This document shows positions 33,856 to 44,800 of a DNA stretch of 64,000 nt, in pieces. The notes beneath the pieces are model-generated. The model saw only the letters and a list, made by a program, of their open reading frames with translations, did not search any database and was not told the DNA's origin. Within the stretch, counting starts at the first letter, position 1; every line of letters starts with the position of its first letter. The DNA is from Bradyrhizobium diazoefficiens (GTDB lineage Bacteria > Pseudomonadota > Alphaproteobacteria > Rhizobiales > Xanthobacteraceae): positions 7,064,501 through 7,128,500 of the forward strand of contig NZ_CP067101.1 in assembly GCF_016616425.1 (NCBI RefSeq), in the 5' to 3' direction. A program made the position numbers and the translations under genes.

Positions 33856-34067
33856 GTGCGATTTCGCTTTGAAAACAACGTGCTCGACGGCGTCCTGCGG
33901 GAGGTCACCTGCGGCGGGGCAGCCGTGGCGTTGCAGCCGCAATATTCGATCTCGTGCTCTATCTCGTCGCGCAACGCGCGCGTGTGGTCAGCAAGGGTGA
34001 CCTGATCAGCCGGATCTGGAGCCCAGCAATTGCAGGCAATGCTGCATGCCTCGATCGATATCGCTGA
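33856..34067 (+). pseudogene. Decayed Trans_reg_C-type DNA-binding domain
   Basis: From GTG 33856 the frame reads VRFRFENNVLDGVLREVTCG; the next frame then reads FDLVLYLVAQRARVVSKGDL followed by ISRIWS. Together they form the OmpR-type winged-helix domain of adenylate-cyclase/TPR regulators. One missing G at about 33938 (CAA-TATTCGAT for CAAGTATTCGAT) breaks the frame, and the rest of the gene is lost after RIWSPAI. Confidence 0.65.
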
Positions 34068-34195
34068 GGCTCACATATCCAGGCCGGTTTCCGACAGGAA
34101 GCTCTTCCGCTCAAGGCGGGTCACAGGGTGATGCCAATTCGCGACGGACGGAATCGGGTGCTCGCGTCTCGCCCGACACGCTGATCGGCATCGCT

Positions 34196-34480
34196 CTATC
34201 GGGTGGTGTTGCTCCAGGTGGGAACCGAGTTGGTCACGCCCACCGACGGCCAATTGTACGATCCGACCGACGGCGCCGTGACCGTTCCGACCGACGGTCC
34301 GGACGACCCGTAGGACGCCCTCGGCTGCGCTGCCGGCAATGCGGCGCCCCCATAGGCCGGGGCCACCACACCGGCGCCGCGATGTCTGCCCGACCGGTGC
34401 TTCTTCGCCTCAACCGCGAAGGGCGCGACGAGAAGTCCGGTAGAAATAAGGGCGGCAAAGGCGAAATTGATACCTGTCAT
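34196..34480 (-). CDS. Secreted Gly/Ser/Pro-rich hypothetical protein
   Basis: 94 residues from ATG 34480: signal peptide ending AVEA, then a basic stretch (KKHRSGRHRGAG), then low-complexity SVG repeats (GPSVGTVTAPSVGSYNWPSV). Probably periplasmic or surface exposed. No function assigned. Confidence 0.55.
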   Translation of the reverse strand: MTGINFAFAALISTGLLVAPFAVEAKKHRSGRHRGAGVVAPAYGGAALPAAQPRASYGSSGPSVGTVTAPSVGSYNWPSVGVTNSVPTWSNTTR

Positions 34481-34669
34481 GGCTAATCCCTCCGTCGCTG
34501 GGGGCCGTCGTGCCATCTGTTCATTCACCGGACGATTTCCAGAGGCGCCCGTTCATAACTCCGTGCACGCGCGAGGGCGCCGGAGCCCAGCGCGTGCGTT
34601 CGCGGCCTTCGGATGGACGCGAATCAGCGCTAGTGAATTGACCTCATCGATTCCGCATATTGAGGCGAC

Positions 34670-34990
34670 ATGACCGGCCCCGAACTGAAGCAACTCCGTG
34701 CCGACCTCTCCGATGCGATCGAGCGGAAGCTCACCGCGGCCGACATGGCCAAGCTCTGCGGATTGCCGGAGAAAAGCGGCGCCGACACCATCCGGCGCTG
34801 GGAGGTGAGCGGCCCGACGCCAGAGGCGACCAAGGTGCTGCGCGTGCTCGCGATGGCGAGCGATCGCTACCCCATCCTGGAGAAGTTCGACATCTTCGAT
34901 CGCCATGACGTGCGCGAGGAAGACCGCCCCGCAAAGCGCGCCGCGTTCCGCCAGCAGATGCGCGATGAGGCGCGGCGGCGTCTTGGTTAA
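34670..34990 (+). CDS. Small helix-turn-helix-like protein
   Basis: A 106-residue all-alpha protein. MAKLCGLPEKSGADTIRRWE reads as a helix-turn-helix (about 26-45), followed by VSGPTPEATKVLRVLAMASD. Possibly a transcriptional regulator; no ligand domain. The Shine-Dalgarno TTGAGG is weak. Function inferred only from the HTH. Confidence 0.6.
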   Translation: MTGPELKQLRADLSDAIERKLTAADMAKLCGLPEKSGADTIRRWEVSGPTPEATKVLRVLAMASDRYPILEKFDIFDRHDVREEDRPAKRAAFRQQMRDEARRRLG

Positions 34991-35215
34991 CACGGGACGC
35001 CCGCAGGTTACCGACGAGCCGCGACGTTAAGCTTTCCTTCAGCAATTCTTAAGCCGGCATTAGGCACGAAAATCATTTGCAGCCCAATAAGTTGGGTTGG
35101 GTCTCGCTGTGCCATGCATGTGACTGCATTTTCGTCAAAAGCGAGCTATCTGCAAAACCAACGCCGGCGCGAACAGCGCGCCCGCCGGGGACCTTTGAGT
35201 ATTGGAGTTTGGACT

Positions 35216-35941
35216 ATGAAGAAGATTCTGTTTGCGTCCGTGGCGCTGCTCGCAATGGGCGCGGCTGCGCCGGCCGTCGGCGCCGATCTCGGCAGCCGCA
35301 GCTACTACAAGGCGCCCGCGCCGGCCTATGCCGCGCCGATCTACAATTGGACCGGGTTCTATATCGGCGGCCATGTCGGCGGCGCGTTCTCCAGCGACAA
35401 CAATTTCAACGGCCTTTCCACCGGCAACAACGGCAACGGCCGTTTCCTCGGCGGCGTGCAGGTCGGAGCAGACTGGCAGCTCAACCCGAGCTTCGTGGTC
35501 GGCGTCGAAGGCCAGTATTCCTGGCTCTCCGGTAGCGTCGGTGCAGTGTTTCCGGGCGGCGTCGCCTACACCAACGACCAGCGCGGCCTCGGCTCGATCA
35601 CCGGCCGCGTCGGCTACACCTGGGGCCCCGGGCTTCTCTATGTGAAGGGCGGCTACGCCTATTCGGACAACAACGAGAAGGTGACGGTCGCCGGCGTGCC
35701 GACCGGCTTCATCATCGATGGCGATCACCGCAACGGCTACACCGTCGGCGCCGGCCTCGAATATATGTTCGCGCCGAACTGGTCGGCCAAGGCCGAGTAC
35801 CAGTACTACAATTTCGGGGACGCGCACTTCATCGCGGGCCCGCTGGTGGGCACCGGCAATTTCACCACCGACGACCACACCATCAAGGCGGGCGTCAACT
35901 ACCGCTTCAACTGGGCAAGTCCGGCAGTCGCGCGCTACTGA
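35216..35941 (+). CDS. Omp25/Omp31-like outer-membrane beta-barrel protein
   Basis: A 241-residue OMP: signal peptide (1-23, ...AVGA), [16 protein letters not shown] as the first strand, alternating beta strands, and a C-terminal aromatic-rich strand ([16 protein letters not shown]). A common rhizobial porin-like protein for envelope stability. ATG 35216 is preferred over an upstream start. A clean terminator follows. Confidence 0.88.
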   Translation: MKKILFASVALLAMGAAAPAVGADLGSRSYYKAPAPAYAAPIYNWTGFYIGGHVGGAFSSDNNFNGLSTGNNGNGRFLGGVQVGADWQLNPSFVVGVEGQYSWLSGSVGAVFPGGVAYTNDQRGLGSITGRVGYTWGPGLLYVKGGYAYSDNNEKVTVAGVPTGFIIDGDHRNGYTVGAGLEYMFAPNWSAKAEYQYYNFGDAHFIAGPLVGTGNFTTDDHTIKAGVNYRFNWASPAVARY

Positions 35942-35967
35942 TCGGTTACCGCAATCTTACCATCACG

Positions 35968-36000
35968 GAGGGCCGGCGATCTCGCCGGCCCTCTTTTTTT
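35968..36000 (+). terminator. Terminator of the outer-membrane protein gene
   Basis: GAGGGCCGGCGA / TCGCCGGCCCTC, 12-base stem with a two-base gap, then seven T residues (35994-36000). Confidence 0.9.
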
Positions 36001-36105
36001 CGCTCTGCGGAACGTGGCAAACAATTGCGCCAATTGCGATTTTTTAACCCGGGCCGCCGATACTGCTGCCGGCAAAACAGAACGAAGAACGTTGGGGGAA
36101 TTTCG

Positions 36106-38259
36106 ATGGCGATCCATCTGAGCCTTGGCCGCTTCCTTGGCCGCTTGCGGCCTCGGTTCAAGATGCCGACATGGGGCGTGCGCGGCAGCTTGTTCGCCGC
36201 CTTCGCGGTGATCGCCGGCATGGGGCTCGTGATCTCGGCCGGCGCCGGCCTGGCGCTGCAAAATCTCGGCGGACGCATGACCGAACTGAGCGGGCGGGAC
36301 ATTCCGCGCCTTGCCGCCAGCCTGCAATTGTCGGCCCTGAGCGCGAGCCTTGCGGCACAGGGCCCGGCCCTGCTTGCGGCGCAAAGCGAGGAAGCCCTGA
36401 CCGAGCGCACCAAGAAGCTCAGGGAATTGCAGGAGCAGACGCAGCACAAGCTCACCGAGATCATCGAGCTCGGCGGCGACAAGACCGTCGTCTCCGGACT
36501 CGGCGATACGATGAAGAGCATCAACGAGGCGGCCCAGAGCCTGACCAAGGCCGCCCGCGAACGGCTGGACGTCGCCGCCCTTCATGACAAGCAATATGAC
36601 GCCCTTCGCGACGCGCAGAGCGCGTTCGTCGGCGCAGCCAGCCCGGCGATGCTGGACGCACAGACCCGGGTCAACGCCATTCTCGGCTCGGCCGACCTGT
36701 CCGCCGCAGATGCCAGCGACGCCGTGCAGACCGTCGGTCAGCTCGGCAATGTCGTCGCCAGCGGCAATCTCGCCGCCGCCGATATGAGCGCAGCGCTGTC
36801 GGCGAACACGAGCGACAAGCTCGACGACATCCAGAAGGAATTCAAGACGGCCCAGGGCCGCCTGCGGTCCAACCTCGATCTGTTGCCGGACAATCAGGGC
36901 AGCAAGATGCTGCGCGAGACGGCTGAGAAGCTGCTCGCGCTCGGCACCGGCAAGACCGGCGTGTTCAACCTGCGTGAGAAGGAGCTCGACTCCGTCGATT
37001 ACGGCCAGACCATCCTGGACGAGACCCGCAAGCTCAATGTCGGCCTCGGCATCAGCGTGCAGCAGCTCGTCGAGGGCGTGCAGAAGGAGACCAACGCCTC
37101 GGCCTTCCAGGCGCGGCAGGAGATCTCGCTTGCGACGACCGCGATGCTGGCCCTTGGGGCGCTGATGCTGGTCGGCTCGGCGCTGTTCGTCTGGCTCTAT
37201 GTCGGCCGCAACATCCTGCGCAGGATCACCGGGCTCCAGCGCGCCATGCAGTTGCTCTCGGCCGGCGACCTCGACACCGAGATTGCACGCGGCAAGCACA
37301 ATGACGAGATCGGCGCGATGACCGACACGCTGACCGTGTTCCGCGACAGCATGATCGAAGCCCGGGCGCTCACCAGCGAGCAGGACAAGGACCGTGTCGC
37401 CAAGGCGGAGCGGGCCGCACGCATGGAAGCGAAGATCGCCGAATTCGAAAACACGGTGCGCTCGGCGCTCGACAATCTGGCGCAGTCGGCCAATTCGATG
37501 CAATCGACCGCGCAGAGCATGTCGAACACCGCCGACCAGTCCAATGCATTGGTGAACGCGGTCGCCTCCGCCGCCGAGGAGACCTCGGTCAACGTGCAGA
37601 CGGTGTCGGCCGGCACCGAGCAATTGTCGTCCTCGATCGAGGAGATCAGCCGCCAGGTGGTGACCTCCGCCGAGATCGCCAGGAAGGCCGTCGACGAAGC
37701 CGGCGCGACCGACGCCACGGTGCAGAGCCTCGCCGACAGCGCGAGCCGCATCAGCGTCGTGGTCGATTTGATCCAGACCATCGCCTCGCAGACCAATCTG
37801 CTCGCGCTCAACGCCACCATCGAGGCGGCGCGTGCGGGCGAGGCCGGCCGCGGCTTTGCAGTGGTCGCCTCCGAGGTGAAGAGCCTTGCGAGCCAGACCG
37901 CCAGGGCGACGGAGGAAATCCGCACCCAGATCGCCGGCATGCAGGAGATCACAACATCGGCGGTCGGCGCGATCCAGGGCATCGGCCGGATCATCGGTGA
38001 GATCAACGACGTGACCACGACGATCGCGGCCGCGGTCGAGGAGCAGGGCGCCGCCACCCGCGAAATCGCGCGCAACATCCAGCATGCGGCGGGCGGCACC
38101 AGCGAAGTCTCCAGCAACATCGTCGGCGTCTCCACCGCCTCCGCCGAGGCCGGCGCTGCGGCGAGCGAAGTGCTGGGCGCCTCCGACGCGCTCCGGCGCG
38201 AAGCCGACATGCTGCGCGGAGAGATCGACGCGTTCCTCAACAACATGCGGGCGGCGTAG
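36106..38259 (+). CDS. Methyl-accepting chemotaxis protein
   Basis: A 717-residue receptor. One N-terminal helix (about 28-55), a large periplasmic ligand domain (about 56-330), a second helix, HAMP domain ([20 protein letters not shown]), and a signalling domain with the highly conserved hairpin tip ([20 protein letters not shown], then [15 protein letters not shown]). Shine-Dalgarno is weak. It senses an unknown ligand and signals to CheA; no che genes are near. Confidence 0.9.
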   Translation: MAIHLSLGRFLGRLRPRFKMPTWGVRGSLFAAFAVIAGMGLVISAGAGLALQNLGGRMTELSGRDIPRLAASLQLSALSASLAAQGPALLAAQSEEALTERTKKLRELQEQTQHKLTEIIELGGDKTVVSGLGDTMKSINEAAQSLTKAARERLDVAALHDKQYDALRDAQSAFVGAASPAMLDAQTRVNAILGSADLSAADASDAVQTVGQLGNVVASGNLAAADMSAALSANTSDKLDDIQKEFKTAQGRLRSNLDLLPDNQGSKMLRETAEKLLALGTGKTGVFNLREKELDSVDYGQTILDETRKLNVGLGISVQQLVEGVQKETNASAFQARQEISLATTAMLALGALMLVGSALFVWLYVGRNILRRITGLQRAMQLLSAGDLDTEIARGKHNDEIGAMTDTLTVFRDSMIEARALTSEQDKDRVAKAERAARMEAKIAEFENTVRSALDNLAQSANSMQSTAQSMSNTADQSNALVNAVASAAEETSVNVQTVSAGTEQLSSSIEEISRQVVTSAEIARKAVDEAGATDATVQSLADSASRISVVVDLIQTIASQTNLLALNATIEAARAGEAGRGFAVVASEVKSLASQTARATEEIRTQIAGMQEITTSAVGAIQGIGRIIGEINDVTTTIAAAVEEQGAATREIARNIQHAAGGTSEVSSNIVGVSTASAEAGAAASEVLGASDALRREADMLRGEIDAFLNNMRAA

Positions 38260-38284
38260 ACGCCTGCGGCATCGGGGCTGCGCT

Positions 38285-38420
38285 CCCTCTCCCGCTTGCG
38301 GGAGAGGGTTGGGGAAAGGGTGCCTCCGCAATGGGATTGTCGCGGCGTGTCGAGAATATCCCCGTGGGGAGAGAACCCCCACCCGGCGCTCCGCGCCGAC
38401 CTCCCCCGCAAGCGGGAGAG
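38285..38420. repeat. Palindromic repeats between the chemotaxis and hydrolase genes
   Basis: CCCTCTCCCGC-TT-GCGGGAGAGGG at 38285-38308 and CTCCCCCGCAAGCGGGAGAG at 38401-38420, with a divergent middle. These are the common C-rich rhizobial intergenic palindromes. Confidence 0.75.
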
Positions 38421-38548
38421 GTGACCGAGTTCGGAGCACGAGCGTCCCACATCGCGGAAAAAGCTTACCCGGTATGACGGCCATGCGACGGCCGGCTCCC
38501 GCCCTTTTTCGGCTGGCGCCCTGCTCGCGCCCGGTTTAAGCCGGTAGC

Positions 38549-39610
38549 ATGAACTCGAAAACCGACACTGCACAATCCTCAGCCGAGGCCCTGCGCTATC
38601 CCTGGGAACAGCACCCCGGCCACGACGAGATCGTCGAGGTCAGGCCCGGCGTGTTGTGGGCGCGACTCAAGCTGCCGTTCCGCCTCAACCACGTGAACAT
38701 CTATCTGCTCGCCGACGGCGACGGCTATGCCATGGTGGATGCCGGTTTCGGCAACGAGGAGACGATCGAGGCCTGGACCAAGCTGTTCGACGGTCCGCTG
38801 AAGGGCATCAACATCACGCGCCTGATCGTCACCCACTCTCACCCCGACCATGTCGGGCTCGCGGGCTGGATCGTCGAGCGGTTCAACTGCCCGCTGGTGA
38901 TGTCGCAGGTCGAATATCTGCAATCGGTCTATCACCAGAACCGCGGCACCGCGGAGCGGAAGGAAGCACAACGGCTGTTCTTCCGCCGCCACGGCATGGA
39001 CGAGTCGCTCACCGAAAGACTGCTGGGCCGCGGCCAGGATTATCTCAAGCGCGTTTCGGTGCTGCCGCCGTCCTACCGCCGCATCTCCCATGGCGACGAC
39101 GTCGTGATCGGCACGCGCCGCTTCAAGGTGATCACCGGCGGCGGCCACGCGCTCGACCAGGTGATGCTGTATTGCGCCGACGACAAGCTGTTCCTCTCCG
39201 CCGACCAGGTGCTGAGCAAGATCTCGCCCAATGTCAGCGTCTGGGCCGTGGAGCCCGACCAGAACTCGCTTGGCGAATATCTGGCCTCGCTCGCCAGCCT
39301 CACCACGACGCTGCCCTATGACGTGCTGGTGCTGCCCGGCCACGGCGTGCCGTTCTACGGACTGAAGACCCGCATCAAGCAGCTCGCCGACCACCACGAA
39401 GAGCGCTGCCGCCTGATCGCGGAAGCCTGCCGCAAAGTGCCGCAGACCTCGCGCGCCCTGGTGCCCGTGGTGTTCAACAAGCATGTGCTCGACGAGCACC
39501 AGATGGGCTTTGCCGCCGGCGAACTGGTCGCCCACGTCAACTACATGATCGTCGAGGGCCGGCTGACGGCGGAGACGAAGGATGGCGTGCTGCAATTTCG
39601 GACGACCTGA
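38549..39610 (+). CDS. Metallo-beta-lactamase fold hydrolase
   Basis: A 353-residue MBL hydrolase with the metal motif T95-HSHPDH (96-101) and later GGGHALDQ and PGHG-type segments. The C-terminal domain (about 250-353) is extended, as in glyoxalase II-like or lactonase-like MBL proteins. Substrate unclear. ATG 38549. Confidence 0.82.
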   Translation: MNSKTDTAQSSAEALRYPWEQHPGHDEIVEVRPGVLWARLKLPFRLNHVNIYLLADGDGYAMVDAGFGNEETIEAWTKLFDGPLKGINITRLIVTHSHPDHVGLAGWIVERFNCPLVMSQVEYLQSVYHQNRGTAERKEAQRLFFRRHGMDESLTERLLGRGQDYLKRVSVLPPSYRRISHGDDVVIGTRRFKVITGGGHALDQVMLYCADDKLFLSADQVLSKISPNVSVWAVEPDQNSLGEYLASLASLTTTLPYDVLVLPGHGVPFYGLKTRIKQLADHHEERCRLIAEACRKVPQTSRALVPVVFNKHVLDEHQMGFAAGELVAHVNYMIVEGRLTAETKDGVLQFRTT

Positions 39611-39619
39611 GCGCAGTCG

Positions 39620-39683
39620 TCGTGGCCGGGCATAGCCGTCCGAAAGGCGGCGGCGCTTCCGCTCGCCTATGTCCCGGCCATCC
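39620..39683. repeat. Palindromic intergenic repeat
   Basis: CGTGGCCGGGCATAGCCG and CTATGTCCCGGCCATCC are inverted with respect to each other, a known-looking rhizobial repeat between convergent genes. Confidence 0.65.
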
Positions 39684-39701
39684 TCCCCTTCGACGAGCAG
39701 C

Positions 39702-40133
39702 TCACTTCATGTTCGCGATCGCGTGCAGCGCCGCGATGTACCCGAACGGCCCCAGCCCGCAGATCACGCCGGTCGCGACGAACGAGATCTTCGAGTGGCG
39801 GTGATATTCGTCGCGGGCGTGGATGTTGGAGATGTGGACTTCCAGCACCGGGCCCTCGAAGGTCTTGATCGCGTCCATGATCGAGACCGAGGTGAAGGAG
39901 AGGCCGGCCGGATTGATGATGATGGCGTCGGCATCCTGCCTCGCCGACTGGATCAGGTCGACGAGGACGCCTTCATGGTTGGACTGGTGGAAGGCGAGCT
40001 TGAGGCCGAGCTTTGCCGCCACGTCCTCGCAACTCGCGTTGACCTCTGCGAGCGTCGTCGTGCCGTAGATGTGCGGCTCGCGGATGCCGAGCATATTGAG
40101 GTTTGGACCGTTCAAAATCATGACACGTTTCAT
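39702..40133 (-). CDS. aroQ: 3-dehydroquinate dehydratase type II
   Basis: A 143-residue class II enzyme: ILNGPNLNMLGIREPHIYG with the catalytic Y23, INPAGLSFTSVSI, and EVHISNIHARDEYHRHS. It makes 3-dehydroshikimate in aromatic amino acid synthesis. ATG 40133 is the standard N-terminus. Confidence 0.93.
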   Translation of the reverse strand: MKRVMILNGPNLNMLGIREPHIYGTTTLAEVNASCEDVAAKLGLKLAFHQSNHEGVLVDLIQSARQDADAIIINPAGLSFTSVSIMDAIKTFEGPVLEVHISNIHARDEYHRHSKISFVATGVICGLGPFGYIAALHAIANMK

Positions 40134-40469
40134 CTGGCGTCCTTTCGCATGAGCTTGCCGGGCCGATCCGCGCCTCCTCGAAGCAAGGCGGCGATATCGG
40201 CGCGACCGGCTCAACCATCATGGACGGAGCGCGCCCCATGGACAAAATGTCCAAGCGAGCTGCACCGGTCCCTCGCCTTCCCAGGAGCCTCGGTCCGCGC
40301 CGGCGGCAAGTATTAGGCGCTTGATCCACATCAACTATCGCCCGCGGTGCGACGCTATCGATATACCCGCGCGCCGGGGCACAAATGTGTGCGGGCGCAT
40401 GGACATTGGAGCTGGAAAAGCTCTAAAAACGAGTGGCCGCCGTGGCCGGGTTCCGTTGCAGGTTTGCCG
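40134..40469 (+). other. Intergenic region upstream of hemA
   Basis: 336 bases between the divergent aroQ and hemA. It contains a FixK-type box at 40321-40334 (listed separately) and no other clear element. Confidence 0.6.
40321..40334 (+). promoter_or_regulatory. FixK2/FNR-type box upstream of hemA
   Basis: TTGATCCACATCAA matches the consensus TTGAT-N4-ATCAA perfectly. It is 136 bases before the hemA start, fitting a class II position with a long leader. In Bradyrhizobium hemA is known to be induced at low oxygen through FixK2, which supports the assignment. Confidence 0.85.
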
Positions 40470-41699
40470 ATGGATTACAACCAGTTCTTCGACTCCGCCC
40501 TCGATCGTCTGCACGCCGAGCGGCGCTACCGCGTGTTCGCCGACCTCGAGCGCACGGCCGGCCGATTCCCGCACGCGGTCTGGCACTCGCCCAAGGGCAA
40601 GCGCGACGTGGTGATCTGGTGCTCCAACGATTACCTCGGCATGGGCCAGCACCCGAAAGTGGTCGGCGCCATGGTCGAGACCGCGACGCGCGTCGGCACC
40701 GGTGCCGGCGGCACCCGCAACATCGCCGGCACGCATCATCCGCTGGTCCAGCTCGAGGCCGAGCTCGCCGATCTCCACGGCAAGGAAGCCGCGCTGCTGT
40801 TCACCTCGGGCTACGTCTCGAACCAGACCGGCATCCCGACCATCGCAAGGCTGATTCCGAACTGTCTCATTCTGTCGGACGAGCTCAACCACAATTCGAT
40901 GATCGAGGGCATCCGCCAGTCGGGCCGCGAGCGGGTCGTGTTCCGCCACAACGATCTCGTGCATCTCGAGGCGCTGTTGAAAGCGGCCGGCCCGGACCGG
41001 CCGAAGCTGATCGTCTGCGAGAGCCTCTATTCCATGGACGGCGACGTCGCCCCGCTCGCCAAGATCTGCGATCTCGCCGAGAAATACGGCGCGATGACCT
41101 ATGTCGACGAGGTCCACGCCGTCGGCATGTACGGCCCGCGCGGCGGCGGCATCGCCGAACGTGACGGCGTCATGCACCGCATCGACGTTCTGGAAGGCAC
41201 GCTGGCGAAAGCGTTCGGCTGCCTCGGCGGCTACATCGCCGCCAACGGCCAGATCATCGACGCCGTGCGCTCCTATGCGCCAGGCTTCATCTTCACCACC
41301 GCGCTGCCGCCGGCGATCTGCTCGGCCGCGACCGCCGCGATCAAGCACTTGAAGACCTCGAACTGGGAGCGCGAGCGCCATCAGGACCGTGCCGCCCGCG
41401 TCAAGGCGATCCTCAACGCCGCCGGACTGCCCGTGATGTCGAGCGACACCCACATCGTGCCGCTGTTCGTCGGCGATCCCGAGAAGTGCAAGCAGGCTTC
41501 CGATCTCTTGCTTGAGGAGCACGGTATCTACATCCAGCCGATCAACTATCCGACGGTCGCCAAGGGCAGCGAGCGGCTGCGCATCACGCCCTCGCCGTAT
41601 CACGACGACGGCCTGATCGATCAGCTCGCCGAAGCCCTGCTGCAAGTGTGGGACCGCCTCGGCCTGCCGCTGCGCGAAAAGTCGCTGGCGGCGGAGTAG
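40470..41699 (+). CDS. hemA: 5-aminolevulinate synthase
   Basis: A 409-residue PLP enzyme of the alpha-oxoamine synthase family, condensing glycine with succinyl-CoA, the alphaproteobacterial route to heme. Key motifs include [45 protein letters not shown] and the PLP-lysine segment [15 protein letters not shown] 40470 is used. Upstream FixK box. Confidence 0.95.
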   Translation: MDYNQFFDSALDRLHAERRYRVFADLERTAGRFPHAVWHSPKGKRDVVIWCSNDYLGMGQHPKVVGAMVETATRVGTGAGGTRNIAGTHHPLVQLEAELADLHGKEAALLFTSGYVSNQTGIPTIARLIPNCLILSDELNHNSMIEGIRQSGRERVVFRHNDLVHLEALLKAAGPDRPKLIVCESLYSMDGDVAPLAKICDLAEKYGAMTYVDEVHAVGMYGPRGGGIAERDGVMHRIDVLEGTLAKAFGCLGGYIAANGQIIDAVRSYAPGFIFTTALPPAICSAATAAIKHLKTSNWERERHQDRAARVKAILNAAGLPVMSSDTHIVPLFVGDPEKCKQASDLLLEEHGIYIQPINYPTVAKGSERLRITPSPYHDDGLIDQLAEALLQVWDRLGLPLREKSLAAE

Positions 41700-41886
41700 G
41701 CTTTCCTTCCAGCCTCCCCTGGAGGGGGCCCTCCAGGGCAGGATAGGCCCCTGCCGCAAGCGAGCACCTTAACGACAACCCTGGTTCCGCCGCCGGGCGC
41801 GGCATTTCGCTATCGCTTGCGCCTGCCCAACGCGCTAGATTTACAGGGAAAATGCGTTCGGGCGCCGCCGGCGCCCAGGGAGAAGC

Positions 41887-44800
41887 GTGCTCGCCATGCT
41901 GCACGACTGGGGCGTGATCGCCGCCGCCTTCGGCTATATCGGCTTCCTGTTCCTGGTGGCGAGCCATGGCGACCGCCGTTCGCCGGCCGGGCGCGGCCGC
42001 TCGCCCGGACTGATCTATCCGCTGTCGCTGGCGATCTACTGCACTTCGTGGACCTTCTTCGGTTCGGTCGGCTTCGCCACCCGCACCTCGACCGACTTCC
42101 TCGCCATCTATGTCGGCCCGATCCTGATGATCGGGCTCGGCGCCGGCGTCTTGCGCCGCGTGATCCAGCTGGCGAAGGCCCACAACATCACCTCGATCGC
42201 CGACTTCATCGGGGCCCGCTACGGCAAGAGCCAGGCGGTGGCGGCCACCGTGGCACTGATCGCGATCATCGGCTCGGTGCCCTACATCGCGCTTCAGCTC
42301 AAAGCGGTCGCCTCTTCGCTCGAAACGATCCTGAGCGAAGACCAGGCCTTCTCCCACATCCCGATCGTCGGCGACGTGGCGCTGATGGTGACGCTGGCGA
42401 TGGCCGCCTTTGCCGTGCTGTTCGGCACGCGGCAGACCGACGCCACCGAGCACCAGCACGGCCTGATGCTGGCGGTCGCGACCGAATCCATCGTCAAGCT
42501 GGTCGCCTTCCTCGCCGCCGGCATCTTCGTCACCTTCTGGATGTTCTCGCCGCAGGAATTGATCGAGCGCGCCATGAAGACGCCGGAGGCGGTGCGCGCC
42601 ATCAACTATTCGCCGTCGATCGGCAACTTCCTGACCATGACGCTGCTGTCGCTATGCGCAGTCATGCTGCTGCCGCGCCAGTTCCACGTCAGCGTCGTCG
42701 AGAACGCTTCGGATGCCGAGGTCGGCCGCGCGCGCTGGCTGTTCCCGCTCTACCTCGTCGCCATCAACCTGTTCGTGATCCCGATCGCACTCGCCGGCCT
42801 CGTCACCTTCCCGTTCGGCGCGGCCGATCCCGACATGTACGTGCTGGCGCTGCCGATGGAAGGCGGCGCCGAGCTGCTCAGCGTCGCCGTCTTCGTCGGC
42901 GGCTTGTCGGCGGCGACCGCAATGGTGATCGTCGAATGCGTCGCGCTCTCCATCATGGTCTCGAACGACCTCGTGGTGCCCCTGGTGCTGCAACGGCGGC
43001 CGGAGGGACGGACCGGCGGTGCCGATTTCAGCGACTTCCTGCTGCGCTCGCGCCGGCTTGCGATCTTCGCCATCATGGTGATGGCCTATTTCTACTATCG
43101 CGCGCTCGGCAACACCCAGCTCGCGGCGATCGGCCTGCTCTCCTTTGCCGCCATCGCCCAGCTTGCACCGAGCTTCTTCGGCGGACTGCTGTGGCGGCGG
43201 GCGACCGCGCGCGGCGCAATCGGCGGCATGCTGGTCGGCTTCGCCGTCTGGCTCTACACGCTGTTCATCCCGAGCTTCATGGATACCTCGACGGCTGGCA
43301 TCCTGCTGCTTCAGCACGGGCCGCTCGGGATCGAGGCGCTGCGGCCGCAGGCGCTGTTCGGCGCCGACCTGCAGCCGCTGATGCACGGCGTCATCTGGTC
43401 GCTCTCGCTCAACGTCCTGACCTATGTGCTGCTGTCGCTGTCGCGCCGGCCGTCGTCCATCGAGCTGTTGCAGGCCGATCTGTTCGTGCCCAACACGCTC
43501 GCGCCGATTTCCCCGAGTTTCCGCCGCTGGCGCACCACCGTCACCGTGCAGGACATCCAGACCACGGTGGCGCAATATCTCGGACCCGACCGCGCGCGGC
43601 ATTCCTTCGAGGCATTCTCTGCACGGCGCAACGTGCGGCTGGAGCCCGGAGCCCCGGCCGATTTCGAGCTTTTGCAGCACGCCGAGCACCTGATCGCCTC
43701 CTCGATCGGCGCGGCCTCCTCGCGCCTCGTGATGTCGCTGCTGCTGCGCAAGCGCACGGTCTCGGCCAAAGCCGCACTCAAGCTGCTCGACGATTCGCAC
43801 GCGGCACTGCATTTCAACCGCGAGATCCTCCAGGCCGCGCTCAACCACGTGCGCCAGGGCATCGCGGTGTTCGACGCCGACCTGCAACTGATCTGCTCCA
43901 ACCGGCAGTTCGGCGATCTTCTCAACGTGCCCCCGCACTTCATCCAGTTCGGCACGCCGCTGCGCGAAATCCTGGAATTCATGGACGTGAGCAATCCGGC
44001 CGATCCGGTCGGGCGCGAAGCCGTGCTGGAGCGGCGGCTTGCCGCCTACACCACCGACAGCGAGCCCTATCTCGAACGCCTGCTGGAACGCCACATGGTG
44101 ATCGAGGTGCTGACCAACCGCATGCCCGGCGGCGGCTTCGTCATCACCTTCACCGACGTCACGCCCACCTTCGAAGCTGCGGAAGCGCTGGAGCGCGCCA
44201 ACGCGACGCTGGAAAAGCGCGTGCGCGACCGCACCGAGGAGCTGACGCGGCTGAACTCCGAGCTGGCCCTGGCCAAGAGCGCGGCGGAAGACGCCAGCAT
44301 CTCCAAGACCCGCTTCCTCGCCGCTGCCAGCCACGACATTCTCCAGCCGCTGAACGCGGCGCGGCTCTATGTCACGAGCCTGGTCGAGCGCCAGCACAGC
44401 GGCGAGGAGACGCGGCTGGTCGAGAACATCGACGAATCGCTGCAGGCGATCGAAGAGATCCTCGGCGCGCTGCTGGACATCTCGAGGCTGGACGCCGGCG
44501 CGATGGCGACCTCGATCTCGAGCTTCAAGATGGCCGATCTGATGCGCTCGCTGGAGATCGAGTTCGCACCGATCGCGCGCGCCAAGGGCCTGGAGCTCGC
44601 CTTCGTGCCCTGCTCGCTGCCAGTCGAATCGGACCGGCTCCTGCTGCGGCGGCTGCTGCAGAACCTGGTATCGAACGCGATCAAGTACACCCCGCGCGGC
44701 CGCGTGCTGGTCGGCTGCCGCCGCCGCGGCGCCTCGCTGAAGATTTGCGTCTACGACACCGGCGTCGGCATTCCTTCTGTCAAGCGCGGCGAGATCTTCA

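Noticed and set aside
35935..38484. 849-residue minus-strand ORF opposite the chemotaxis receptor
   Set aside because: Arg/Gly-rich shadow with no domain; the plus strand encodes a complete MCP.
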